From JAJECS01 sp965219705 (GTDB taxonomy: Bacteria; Chloroflexota; UBA11872): DNA of 64,000 bases. Positions 8,820 through 17,794 of this stretch are shown in pieces. The position numbers were made by a program, and so were the translations under genes. The stretch lies in NCBI GenBank assembly GCA_965219705.1, contig CBDCOK010000005.1, positions 1-64,000 on the forward strand. The letters run 5' to 3'. The notes under the pieces are model-generated. The model made no database searches, was not told where the DNA came from, and worked only from the letters and a program-made list of their open reading frames with translations. Numbering within the stretch: position 1 is the first letter of the stretch; each line of letters starts with the position of its first letter.

Positions 8820-9260
8820 TGGGCCGGCCCGACCTCGGGCCGGCCCCGTTGGCGTACACCCCATACGCATACGCTCAAAGTGGTCGCCCGCGGCATCGTC
8901 AGACCGACAGCGTGGGCGTGTGCTCGCCCGCGTCAAGGTGCGTCGCTACGCTCCGCCCCCTGGCAACCGTGACGCCGGCTCCGCGCACGCACTCAGACTG
9001 GCTCCTACAAGGAAACCCATCCCTGTTTCATCCATGCGCGGGTCCGGCTCGGCCGGGTGGCGAACTTGTCTGACGATGCCGAATCATGACTCCCTACATG
9101 TTGTGGTCGACGGCCTGTCCAGTTTCCGTCAGTCCTGAAGCGACCGTTGACACTGCGCTCGACGCGCTCAGCCGGGCGGCCCGGCTGAGCGACCGGAGCT
9201 ACCCCACCAGCGACTTTGCCGCGGTCGAGCGGGCCGAGTCGGCGGAGGCCGGCGGAAGAT
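8820..9260 (+). repeat. Long direct repeat, copy 1 (interrupted)
   Basis: Blocks 8820-8850, 8937-9061 and 9147-9260 match, in order, the continuous segment 9768-10040. Copy 1 carries two extra stretches of about 86 bp between the blocks. The repeats start with a GGCCGGCCC-x-GGGCCGGCC palindrome. No gene is supported in them. Confidence 0.7.
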
Positions 9261-9610
9261 CTCGACGGGTGGGCGCTCCAGGTCGTTGCGGCGACGCAGG
9301 GAGGTCGACCGGCACGCGGCCGAGGCCGAGGTGGCCGCGCGGCGGGCTCGGGGATCCAGACGGGCCGCCTACTAGCGTGCAACAACGCGTCGCACCGCAC
9401 GTCGCGGGCCCACGGGGGGCGGGCGGCCTTCGGCCGGGTGCGCGACCGCGCCGAGGCGGCCCATCGGCGCGCCATTGGCGCCTGCAGCTCGATCGTGGGA
9501 CGAGGACCGCGGCGACCGCTAGGCCGGCGTCGGGCGCTCGACGACGGTGTTGGCAATCTTCTGAAACTGATCAGTATGTCCAGCTGGACATATTGGGGTA
9601 GAATTACCCG

Positions 9611-9762
9611 CAAGGGTTCCCCACGCGCGCGGGGATGCACCAGTCCGCGAGGGTTCCTTTAGGCTCTTGCAGTAGCTTTCCCCGCACACGCGGGGCTGAA
9701 CTGAACCGCCGCTACTGCTCGGGAGAGCCGGAGGCTTCCCCGCACACGCGGGGATGGACGCG
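9611..9762 (+). CRISPR. Degenerate type I-E-like CRISPR remnant, 3 repeats
   Basis: Three 28-nt units at 9614-9641, 9675-9702 and 9733-9760 share the core TTCCCC-(A/G)C-(A/G)C-(A/G)CGCGGGG-xTG with flanking G(G/C) and AC, which is the type I-E repeat pattern. Spacers are 33 and 30 nt; a 61-bp period is typical of I-E. Repeats differ from each other at several positions. Reverse-strand translation shows the PACAG/PRVCGE/PRAWGT series often produced by such arrays. No cas gene lies in the window, so this is an orphan, probably inactive array. Confidence 0.6.
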
Positions 9763-9767
9763 ACCTT

Positions 9768-10040
9768 GGGCCGGCCCGACCTCGGGCCGGCCCCGTGCGT
9801 CGCTACGCTCCGCCCCCTGGTAAACCTTGACGCCGGCTCCGCGCACGCACTCAGACTGGCTCCTACAAGGAAACCCACCTCTGTTTCATCCATGCGCGGC
9901 TCCGGCTCCGCCGGGTGGCGACACTGCGCTCGACGCGCTCAGCCGGGCGGCGCCGACGATCGCGACGGCGGCGGCCCGGCTGAGCGACCGGAGCTAACCC
10001 CACCAGCGACTGGGCCGCGGTCGAGCGGGCCGAGTCGGCG
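9768..10040 (+). repeat. Long direct repeat, copy 2
   Basis: This is the continuous counterpart of the interrupted copy at 8820-9260. It begins three bases before the GGCCGGCCC palindrome and starts directly after the last CRISPR-like repeat, so the two copies bracket the array. Confidence 0.7.
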
Positions 10041-10548
10041 AAGGTCCCGGCGCCAGCCCACGACTTGATGCGCTCCGATCTCTGACTTCGAGCGCGCTCT
10101 CTGGGCATCCGTCGCGCAGCGGGTCAAGGTGGGTGACCCGGGGATCGGCGTGGGTGGAAATGGCAAGCAGAAAAGGGACCCCTACAGCCACGTGAAAAGG
10201 GACCCCCGGGGTTGGCGTGTCAACACATCAATCCTGCTTCGTCGGAGCGAGGCGGGGCACGGGTCGCCCACGGCCGGGAACCCGCCATCCCCGCCGCCAC
10301 CGATTCGAACCGCGAGCCGGCGGTTCCGGCCGGACGCCGGCGCTCCGTGGCCTCCCGTGAGACGTCGTGGACGGCCGGGACGCCCTCGTCCAGGCCGGGC
10401 CGCAAGGCCCATAGCTGCTGCCTGAGCGGCGGGACGGACGGTGTGTCACCCGCAGGGCCGTAGCGCAGCGGAGGAGGCGCGCAGCGCGTTGACACGCCGG
10501 CCGGCCCGCCGCTACGCGGTTCGAAGCGGGGGGCACAACCCAGGGGCA

Positions 10549-11334
10549 TCAACGAGCTCCCTTCTTGCCGACTGCCGGCGCCTGGTTCTGCTTCACGGCC
10601 GCCAGCCTGAAGCTGCCGCCCGTGGTTTGCAGTACGGTCGCGTGGTGCACGACCCGGTCGATGACGGCGGCGGCCGCCGTCGGGTCGAGGAAGACCTCGG
10701 ACCAGCGCGTGAACGGCAGATTCGTCGTCACCACCAGACTCCGGCGCTCGTAGCGCTGGCTGATGAACCCGAACAGCAGGTCGGCGCCGGCCTTGTCGAG
10801 CGGAACGTAGCCCAGCTCGTCGCAGATGACCAAATCGAAGCGGGCGAGCTGGGCGAGCTTGCGGGCGAGACGGCCCTGCTGCTGCGCCTCGACGAGCAGC
10901 GTGACCAGCTCGGCCGCGGTCACGAACCGCACCCGGTAGTCGTGCTGGCAGCAGGCCATCCCCAAGGCGATGGAGAGATGGGTCTTCCCCGTGCCCACGC
11001 CGCCGACGAACACGATGTTGGCGGCCTCGGCGACGAAGCGGCAGTCGAAGACCTGCAGAACCGCGTCGCGGTCGAGGTCCGGCTGGGCCTCGAACGAGAA
11101 GGCGTCCAGCGTCTTGAGCATCGGGAAGCGGGCATCCTGGATGCGGCGTTGGATGCGGCGCTCCCGGCGTCCGGTCACCTCCAGGTGCACCAGCTGCGCC
11201 AGGTAGTCGGCCGGCGCCTGACGCTGGCGGGCGGCTTGCTCGGCCAGGGGACGCCACTGCGACGCGACCGTCGACAGGTACAGCGCCCTCAGGTCCGCCG
11301 TCAGATGCGGGGGCTCGGCAATCGCGGTAGCCAT
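10549..11334 (-). CDS. istB: IS21 helper ATPase IstB (copy 1)
   Basis: This 261-residue AAA+ protein has Walker A in GGVGTGKTHLSIALG and Walker B in FDLVICDELGYVPLD. IstB proteins oligomerise on target DNA and regulate the IstA transposase. The start overlaps the stop of the upstream istA fragment, as in intact IS21. It differs from the 40-kb copy by only a couple of residues near the C-terminus and appears intact, but it has no complete istA partner in cis. Confidence 0.9.
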   Translation of the reverse strand: MATAIAEPPHLTADLRALYLSTVASQWRPLAEQAARQRQAPADYLAQLVHLEVTGRRERRIQRRIQDARFPMLKTLDAFSFEAQPDLDRDAVLQVFDCRFVAEAANIVFVGGVGTGKTHLSIALGMACCQHDYRVRFVTAAELVTLLVEAQQQGRLARKLAQLARFDLVICDELGYVPLDKAGADLLFGFISQRYERRSLVVTTNLPFTRWSEVFLDPTAAAAVIDRVVHHATVLQTTGGSFRLAAVKQNQAPAVGKKGAR

Positions 11335-12086
11335 CAGCAGGAGCCCTCCACCAGCGCGTCATACGCCGACAGCGTCGGGGCGGGCACCGCGATCCGCGCC
11401 AGCTCCGGACGCACGCTCGCGACCGGCGGGCACACCAGCGGCGGGCCAGCCTCCTGCTGCCGGAGGATGAGCCGCACGGTCTCCAGACGCGGCGAATGGC
11501 GTTCGAGGGCGGCCGCCACCGCGCGCTCGACGGCCGCGGCCGGGTGGGTCTCCATCAGCCGCAGCATCCGGACCCATTCCTGATCGGGCTTGCGCGTGTG
11601 CTTGGCCAGCTCCGCCCGCGCCCGCTGCCACACCGGGGCCAGCCGCCAGTCGTGAAGCGCCGTCGCCTCGGCCACGGCCCGGTGCTTGCGCTCGAGCAAC
11701 GGCAGGACGTGAAGCGCATCGAGGACCTTCGCGCCCCGGACGAACGCCCGGGGATGCTCGGCGACCACCTCGGCGCCGACCGCGATCGCCACCCGGTCGT
11801 GATACAGCTTCGCCCACACCGGCCGGTAGGCGTGGCGGATCGGCACCGAGTACGTCACCCGGTCCACGCGGACGTGCCCGAACTTGTCGGCCACCCGCGC
11901 GACGACGCGGCACGTGGCGGGAAGGTGCACGGGCATCGCCCGCAGGTGCTGCCGCTCCTGCGCCAACGCTTCCTCGACCGGGCGCCCGTCGTCGAGCTGG
12001 CGCGTCGGCAGGTCGGCCTCCAGCTCCGTGATGACCGCCGCGTTGAGGGCCGTCCAGCTCTCGACTGCCAGCCGCGGCCGGAACAC
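11334..12086 (-). pseudogene. istA: IS21 transposase istA, 3' half
   Basis: The frame corresponds to the C-terminal part of the intact istA at 38475-39947, from FRPRLAVESWTALNAAV to the end YDALVEGSC. The helix-turn-helix and all three catalytic acidic residues are missing. It cannot catalyse transposition. Confidence 0.9.
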
Positions 12087-12098
12087 TAGGTTCCGGAC

Positions 12099-12175
12099 GT
12101 ATCAGCCGGTCGACGACGCCGGTTCGGGTGTCGCCGCCACGGCCCGGGACCCTGGACCCGTGGCGGGAGCGGATC
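12099..12175 (+). mobile_element. Inverted 75-bp istA scrap
   Basis: The sequence matches istA positions 38579-38653 of the intact copy, in plus orientation and therefore head-to-head with copy 1a. It was produced by a rearrangement within or between IS21 copies. Confidence 0.85.
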
Positions 12176-12268
12176 CGAGCCTACTGACAGTCGCGCGCTT
12201 GGAGCGTGTGACCGTTTGAGCGGCGGACGGAGGCCAGCGCCCGCGGGGCGCGCCTCCTCCGACCCGAC

Positions 12269-12666
12269 ACCGAGGAAGCCGGGTAATGCCGGCGGAGGGA
12301 AGGGACCTCAGGTGGAAGTGATGGCGAAAGGGAGCAGGCTCGCGGGAGTGGTCGACGGCCTATCACCCCGGAGATGAGCGGGAATCCTGGATCGTCAGCA
12401 CATGCAAAAGCGAAGGGGACGACCCGAGCGGTCGCCGTCGGCAGGGCGTCAACAGGCCTGCCGACGCACCGGCCGGCCGGCGCGTGGGTCTGAGCTTGGT
12501 GCCACAGCTCACGGAGACCCGCCCGCTGGTTGTGACCGGGAACCCGTGTGCGAGCCGCATGATTCCACTGGAGAGCCCGGTGCCGGAAATCGGCACGCCG
12601 GGTTCGGAGAGCGGGGGGAGGAAACGTACCCATGGGAGTCGGACTGCGGCCCGCCGCGAAAGCGCC
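12269..12666 (+). other. Group II intron-like 5' ribozyme remnant, copy 1
   Basis: About 400 bp match 53339-53736 almost exactly. The 3' part contains GAGCCGCATGATTCCACTGG, a GCCCGGTGCCG/CGGCACGCCGGGTT hairpin and GGGGGGAGGAAACG, which resembles the region before the domain IV open frame of bacterial group II introns. No reverse transcriptase follows and no domain V/VI was found, so this would be a truncated intron. Copy 1 also lacks the 5' part present in copy 2. Confidence 0.5.
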
Positions 12667-12667
12667 G

Positions 12668-12716
12668 GAGCCCTCGGGTGCCCATGAAGCTGTAGCGGGC
12701 GGTCCGGAACACCGGA
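12668..12716 (-). pseudogene. Serine resolvase 3'-end scrap
   Basis: The reverse frame reads VFRTARYSFMGTRGL, matching the C-terminal SRTALYSFMSTRGL of the Tn3 resolvase fragment at 20077-20325. It directly abuts the intron-like remnant. Confidence 0.55.
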
Positions 12717-13142
12717 TCTTCCAGGCTGCTGAACTGTTCAGGTAGAGCGAGCGTTGTGCCTGACAGGATGATCGTTCCGGTCTCCGACGCCCGACTTGTT
12801 TTTCCGCCCCTCTTGATCGCCGGCAAGATGCTGCCGCTCAGGGCCTCGATGTCGATCTGGCGCCCGGTCAAAGGGCGACGCAATGGCTCAGAACGGGGGG
12901 CTCAAGCCGACCCCGGAGCCGTTCCGGCGCTCGCACGTCCTGCGTGCTTACGGCGTACGCGGCCAAGGTCACGCCGTCGACAGCCTCGTGCTTCGCCGAG
13001 GCAACAGGTGCCGTGGTCGACAGGGCCAGCCAGCGGATCGTTCGACCGCGAGCCTGGCCGTTGAGCCTCGCGGCGTGCCGTGCGCAGTAGGCACGGCTGC
13101 ACGCCGCGGCTCAGCTCGCCATCTGACCAGACCGGCCCTCGG
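12717..13142. other. 426 bp without a supported gene
   Basis: Short open frames exist on both strands, but none has a recognised domain or good start. A reverse frame (LTGRQIDIEALSGSILPAIK) continues into the resolvase scrap and may be transposon debris. Confidence 0.3.
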
Positions 13143-16100
13143 TTACCGGCGGAGCCCCCGATCCCCATCGGCCGGCGGCAACGGGGCGGGCGTCTTGACG
13201 GACGGGCCGCCGCCAGAACCGGCTGCGCCCGGGTCGGGCGGCTCAAGCCGCTTCGGAGAGGGCGGGGCACCGCCGCCCGTGTCGCCGTCGTCTCGAAGCC
13301 CCAGCCGCTCGCGGCAGACGTCGGTGATCTTCCCGGCATGCTCTATGGCCATTTCCCACATGAGCTCCTCCGTGGCGCTGCTCAGCGACTTCCGCCAGGG
13401 CCGTTTCCTGGCCGCCGGCGCGTAGTGCGCTGTCTCGGCCGCGGCACGTGCCGCCGCGTCGTGCTGGTGGACTTGGCGAATACGCTCAACGGCTTCGAGT
13501 GCGACTTCGTACCCGGCGTCACGGTTGTTGCCGATGCAGTACTCGATGTCGTCTAGCTGTCCGTTGGAGACGGCGAGGGTGCCGTTGAAGATCGGAAACA
13601 CCTTCTGCTCGCTGTCTTTGGCCACCAGCTCGACGACATCAGGCGTCGGCGGTTCCGCCGCGGCCGGGGCCGGCTTCTCTTCACGCGAAGACGCCTGCGC
13701 CTGCCGCGCACCGGCAATCTCCGCCTTCGGCTGAAGCGATCCCGCTGACGAGCCTTCTGATACTGGCACCGCGTCGCCGCGGGCCGCCTTAGATGTACCA
13801 ACCGGACGGTCGGGCTCCTCCTGCCGGCGAGCCCGCACCGCGTCGCCGCGGAGAACCTCGTCGCGAGCGGTCGTGAAGATACCGCTGATCTCGGCCTGGT
13901 GCTCCTTCAGCACGCTCGCTTCGGCATCGGCTAGCGTCGGCCGAGCCGACTCCCTAGTCGACGATCGCCAAGTCTGCAGTTGCCGCTCATACTTCTTCGT
14001 GCTGACCTCGTTGAGATGCGCCTGCTCGGATTGCTCGCGATCCTCGGCGCTGTAGCGTTGCTCGATGCGCGTGTCGTGGCTGTCGCGGCGATGGTAGCGC
14101 TCCCCCAACTCGCGCCACATCGCCTGGAGAAACGGATCGGTCTCGACGTCGAAGAGCGCGTCCCACGTCTTGTCCAACAACGCGGGAACCTGGTGGTCGG
14201 GACGGACGACGGGGTCCGGCTGCGTTGTCCGAAGAGCGGCTTCGGCCGCGTCGACGGCTCGCCGAACCGTTTCACGCCGGAGACACCGACGCTTCCCAAG
14301 CTCGCCCCCGCCGCTGACCTCGTCAAGGGCCAACTTGAAGATGTTCCGCAGGTTCGACCGGTGCTCCTCGAGAATGCTCGCCCGGGTGGGCGCCGGCGGC
14401 GGGTGGGCGGCAGACGAGAGGCTCCGCACCCATCCGCGCACGTGGCGGCCTTGCGCCATCTTGAAGGCGACGGCCAGATACGCCCGCTCGGCCTTGGTCC
14501 GGTCGTCGGCGCTATAGCGGTGCTCGTAGCGTGTGCCGAGACCGGCGCAGCAGCGGTAGCGTTCCCCCAACTCGCGCCACATGGCCCGGCGATGCGGATC
14601 CGCCTCGGCGGCGGCGAGCGCAATCAACGTCTCGTGCGACAACGCGGGAACGTCGCGGTCCGGCCACCCCAGCCGCGTCGTCTGCTGACAGGCCTCCACG
14701 ACGTTTACGGCGCGCTGAACCTGGTCACGCCGGCGACGCCACTGTGTCGCGAGCTCGCCCGGGCCGAAGACCTCGTCGCAGGCAACCGCGAAGATCTGCC
14801 GCAAGCTCGACTGGTGCTCCTCGAGAACGATCGCTCTGGCGTCATCCAGCGTCGGGAGGACAGACGAGTCCGACCGCAACCCTTCGCGCTGCTGGCGGGC
14901 TTCCGCCACCTCCAGGGGGAAAGCCAGATACGCCTTCGCGGCGAGATCTCGGTCGACGGCGCTGTAGCGGCGCTCGGAGGACGGAAGAGACCGCCGATAG
15001 TACCGCGCCCACACGACCTCGACGGCGTCCCCGACGACCGGAGCCGTCGTGTCGGTGACGACCACGGCCAGCCCCGCGTCCTCCGCAACGGGAACGGGCG
15101 ATGCACAGGATATCAAGGATATGGTCGGCAGCAGCCGTTCCGCCACGTTAGCCGCCTTCTCAATCCGCTCACGCCGACGGCGCAAACGCTCCCCAAGGTC
15201 GCCGCCGAGGATCTTGTCGCAGGCCACCAGGACGATTTCCCAGATCGTCAACACGTACTTCTTCACCACGCGCGCCAGCGCGGACGAGCGCGTCGGTTGC
15301 GGCGACGTGCTCGACGGAGACCACAACCGACGCTCGCGGTCCCACGTCATCTCGACGACCCCGCCCAGATGCTCTCGTTCCGATTCGAGCCGGTCCTGCG
15401 GGCTGTAGTAACGCTTGTCTGACGTGTCGTAACGCGCGCGCCGGGCGTAGCGCTCGCGCAACTCCGCGACGGTCGCCTCGACGAACGCGTCGGCGGGCTC
15501 GAGCCTCAGCTGCCCGAGCTCCTCGAGCCGCTCGTCGCCAAGGGCAGGGACGCGGGGGGAATACGGCTGCCTGGTCCGCAGCAGCCGTTCGAACTCGGCC
15601 GCCGCCTGCTGAACTCGATTCTCGAGCCGGGATTCCACACGTGCCAGCGCCGTATCGAACGCGACCGCCACGACGGCCGGTGACAGCGACCTCTGTTCCG
15701 CTGCCCACAGCGCCGCGCCGCCAGGGTGCTGGTCGCCGCCGGGATACTGCAAGACGGTGTTCCGCCGGTCCCTGAAGGCTTCCGTCGCTCGCAGCACCGC
15801 GTCGAGCTGGGCCAGCGGGACCTGATGCTGATCCCCCGCCGAACCGAGCGTGCCCCGGTAGTAGGACCGCAGCTCCGCATCCCCGAACAGGGCATCCAGC
15901 CGCGGCAGCCGAACAGCATCCGATTCCGTCTCATCGAGCGCCTGGTCGACGACCGCCCCCGATGGCGTCTCGCCGGCGCGTCGGTCGGCCGCGGCCAGAG
16001 CGGCCAGCCGCACGGCGTAGAGCTCCCGCCCGCCCGCCGACAGCGCCTCGCGACGAGCTGCCTGCCGCTCCGCACGCTCCGCACCCTCGACCGCCGCCTC

Positions 16101-17471
16101 GAGGTCGGCAACCGTCAGCTCTCCCCCTGCCGCCACCGCTTCCGTCAGCACCGCCAAGCCCGTGCCCCCGGAAAGGCCGGCAACCCGGCCGGCGAAACCT
16201 TCCGCCGCCGTCAACGCCGCATCAACGTCCGCCAAGGTGAACCGCCCCCCGAGCGCACCGGCCGCCGACCTGTAGTGCCTGCGGCTCCAGCGCCCATCGA
16301 AAACGTCGCGGGCACGCGCCAGCCGAGCACCTTCCGCCTCCGCCGCCCTTAGCGCCGCCGTCCGGTTCTCCGCCGTGGTGCGGCCACCGGGGCGCCACGC
16401 CGGGTCCCTGGCCGCCAAGTGGGCGGTGAACAGATCCTCGCCGACGGGCTGCGCGAACAGCTTCTCCTGCTCCGCCAGGTGCTCCGGCCGGTAGGCGTGG
16501 CGGATCGGCACCGAGTACGTCACCCGGTCCACGCGGACGTGCCCGAACTTGTCGGCCACCCGCGCGACGACGCGGCACGTGGCGGGAAGGTGCACGGGCA
16601 TCGCCCGCAGGTGCTGCCGCTCCTGCGCCAACGCTTCCTCGACCGGGCGCCCGTCGTCGAGCTGGCGCGTCGGCAGGTCGGCCTCCAGCTCCGTGATGAC
16701 CGCCGCGTTGAGGGCCGTCCAGCTCTCGACTGCCAGCCGCGGCCGGAACACCAGGTTCCGGACGTATTTCACACCTCCCTCCACAGAACCCTTCTCCCAG
16801 CCCTTGGCCGGCGCGCAGAACTCCGCCCGGAACGGATACCCGCCCCGGAACGCCTCGAACGCCTCGGTCTGCACCCGGTCCCGGCCCGCCAACACGTCCT
16901 TGACCGCCAGCGAGGTGTTGTCGAGAACGAGGCGGTCCACGAGGCCCCCGAAGTAGCGGAACGCCGACTCGATGCCGTCGAGCAGCGACTCGAGCCGCTC
17001 GACCGGATACGCCTTGGCGAAGTACGCGTTGGAGAACGGCAGCGTCGCCACCAGGTACTTGACCTTGCACGGCACGCCGGCGATGTCGACCCACGACTCG
17101 CCGAAGTCGACCTCCATCGTTGTGCCGGGCAGCACGCTGCGGTGCACGAAGGCCTCCTTCCTCGTGCCGGCGGCCCGCAGCCCCGCGACGTACCGGCGCA
17201 CCGTGCGCGCCGGGAGCGGTCCCGCCATCAGCAGCAACAACCGACGAATCCGTTTCGCGGTCAACCGCGGCTCCTCGCGTAGCCACTGCCTGATCCGCTC
17301 CCGCCACGGGTCCAGGGTCCCGGGCCGTGGCGGCGACACCCGAACCGGCGTCGTCGACCGGCTGATGGCTCGCCGCACCGTCTTCACGTCCAACTTCAAC
17401 CGCCGCGCGATCTCCTTCTTCGGCACCCTCTCCACCAGATGCAAGTGCCGGACCTCGGCCCATTGGGACAT
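13143..17471 (-). CDS. IstA N-terminus fused in frame to a large repeat protein
   Basis: One uninterrupted frame of about 1442 codons starts at the istA ATG (17471; SD GGAGGTGATC). Residues 1-329 equal IS21 IstA, including the HTH (KKEIARRLKLDVKTVRRAIS) and the DDE residues (VDFGESW, LVLDNTS, GSVEGGV). At 16485 identity stops, and about 1113 unknown residues follow. These hold a helical segment with RWSRRHYRSAAGALGGRFTL, then four modules of ~150 residues (13826-15734) marked by MWRELGERY-x(n)-RYSA-x-DR and by EEH-x(3)-L-x-x-IF-x-x-A-x-DEV. A Lys/Pro-rich linker and a terminal domain (FPIFNGTLAVSNGQLDDIEY) close it. No membrane segment or catalytic motif was recognised. The fused part may have been an independent gene that lost its start. 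Confidence 0.6.
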   Translation of the reverse strand: MSQWAEVRHLHLVERVPKKEIARRLKLDVKTVRRAISRSTTPVRVSPPRPGTLDPWRERIRQWLREEPRLTAKRIRRLLLLMAGPLPARTVRRYVAGLRAAGTRKEAFVHRSVLPGTTMEVDFGESWVDIAGVPCKVKYLVATLPFSNAYFAKAYPVERLESLLDGIESAFRYFGGLVDRLVLDNTSLAVKDVLAGRDRVQTEAFEAFRGGYPFRAEFCAPAKGWEKGSVEGGVKYVRNLVFRPRLAVESWTALNAAVITELEADLPTRQLDDGRPVEEALAQERQHLRAMPVHLPATCRVVARVADKFGHVRVDRVTYSVPIRHAYRPEHLAEQEKLFAQPVGEDLFTAHLAARDPAWRPGGRTTAENRTAALRAAEAEGARLARARDVFDGRWSRRHYRSAAGALGGRFTLADVDAALTAAEGFAGRVAGLSGGTGLAVLTEAVAAGGELTVADLEAAVEGAERAERQAARREALSAGGRELYAVRLAALAAADRRAGETPSGAVVDQALDETESDAVRLPRLDALFGDAELRSYYRGTLGSAGDQHQVPLAQLDAVLRATEAFRDRRNTVLQYPGGDQHPGGAALWAAEQRSLSPAVVAVAFDTALARVESRLENRVQQAAAEFERLLRTRQPYSPRVPALGDERLEELGQLRLEPADAFVEATVAELRERYARRARYDTSDKRYYSPQDRLESEREHLGGVVEMTWDRERRLWSPSSTSPQPTRSSALARVVKKYVLTIWEIVLVACDKILGGDLGERLRRRRERIEKAANVAERLLPTISLISCASPVPVAEDAGLAVVVTDTTAPVVGDAVEVVWARYYRRSLPSSERRYSAVDRDLAAKAYLAFPLEVAEARQQREGLRSDSSVLPTLDDARAIVLEEHQSSLRQIFAVACDEVFGPGELATQWRRRRDQVQRAVNVVEACQQTTRLGWPDRDVPALSHETLIALAAAEADPHRRAMWRELGERYRCCAGLGTRYEHRYSADDRTKAERAYLAVAFKMAQGRHVRGWVRSLSSAAHPPPAPTRASILEEHRSNLRNIFKLALDEVSGGGELGKRRCLRRETVRRAVDAAEAALRTTQPDPVVRPDHQVPALLDKTWDALFDVETDPFLQAMWRELGERYHRRDSHDTRIEQRYSAEDREQSEQAHLNEVSTKKYERQLQTWRSSTRESARPTLADAEASVLKEHQAEISGIFTTARDEVLRGDAVRARRQEEPDRPVGTSKAARGDAVPVSEGSSAGSLQPKAEIAGARQAQASSREEKPAPAAAEPPTPDVVELVAKDSEQKVFPIFNGTLAVSNGQLDDIEYCIGNNRDAGYEVALEAVERIRQVHQHDAAARAAAETAHYAPAARKRPWRKSLSSATEELMWEMAIEHAGKITDVCRERLGLRDDGDTGGGAPPSPKRLEPPDPGAAGSGGGPSVKTPAPLPPADGDRGLRR

Positions 17472-17616
17472 CCTGATCACCTCCGCGTCCTCCCAGCTCA
17501 ATCGACGAGACGACCTGTCTCGCCCCGTCGATCATCGTCAGGGAACGCTGTTCCCGAGTGCTCAGGGGGTCCCTTTTCAAGTGGCCACGGGGTCCCTTTT
17601 CATGTTGCCGCTACCA
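16485..17616 (-). mobile_element. IS21-family element, partial copy 1b (left end)
   Basis: The left end TGGTAGCGGCAACATG (element orientation) lies at 17616, followed by two AAAAGGGACCCC repeats and istA codons 1-329. Identity with the intact copy ends at 16485, where the unknown repeat protein begins. No target duplication pairs this end with the right end at 10155. Confidence 0.85.
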
Positions 17617-17621
17617 GGCGC

Positions 17622-17745
17622 CTCTTGCGGGCGCAGCCAAAGACCCTGCTCGTACGGGACGGCGCGCTGCTGCGGTGCGTCGGCAGGTCCTGAGGTTGCC
17701 CCCCCCTGGCGTTGGCAGATGCCAGCTGCGCTTGTCGTCATCAGG
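17622..17745 (-). repeat. ~125-bp repeat, inverted copy of 6665-6792
   Basis: This segment is the inverse counterpart of 6665-6792 and fills the gap between the IS21 end and the Tn3 terminal repeat. Its reverse-strand frame reads AGICQRQGGATSGPADAPQQ. Confidence 0.6.
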
Positions 17746-17781
17746 GTACCGACAACATTCATGTTGAGATACACGCTAAGG
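17744..17781 (+). repeat. Tn3-family terminal inverted repeat (tnpA side)
   Basis: A 38-bp end starts GGGTACCGACAACATTC and finishes ACGCTAAG, the conserved inner end of Tn3-family repeats. Related ends lie at 20322-20357 and 31870-31906. Confidence 0.85.
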
Positions 17782-17794
17782 ACACTGACGGAAA

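Larger units (their letters stand above)
10155..12100 (-). mobile_element. IS21-family element, partial copy 1a (istB end)
   Basis: The right end (…CTTGCCATTTCCA in element orientation) is at 10155, with the two AAAAGGGACCCC sub-terminal repeats just inside. The element contains a full istB and the 3' half of istA, and identity with the intact copy at 38330-41126 stops at 12100. There it meets a short inverted istA piece. The 5' half of istA found at 16485-17616 overlaps this copy by about 260 bp, so the two are separate partial copies rather than one split element. Confidence 0.85.

Noticed and set aside
9519..9893. 124-codon reverse frame across the CRISPR-like repeats
   Set aside because: Its PACAG/PRVCGE/PRAWGT pattern is the usual false translation of type I-E repeats; no start signal or domain.
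12181..12633. 150-codon reverse frame, repeated at 52966-53703
   Set aside because: It lies wholly within the group II intron-like RNA segments in both copies and has no protein homology that I recognise.
10155..17616. One IS21 element carrying a 4.4-kb passenger
   Set aside because: The two halves overlap in istA by about 260 bp and no target duplication joins the outer ends, so they are separate partial copies.
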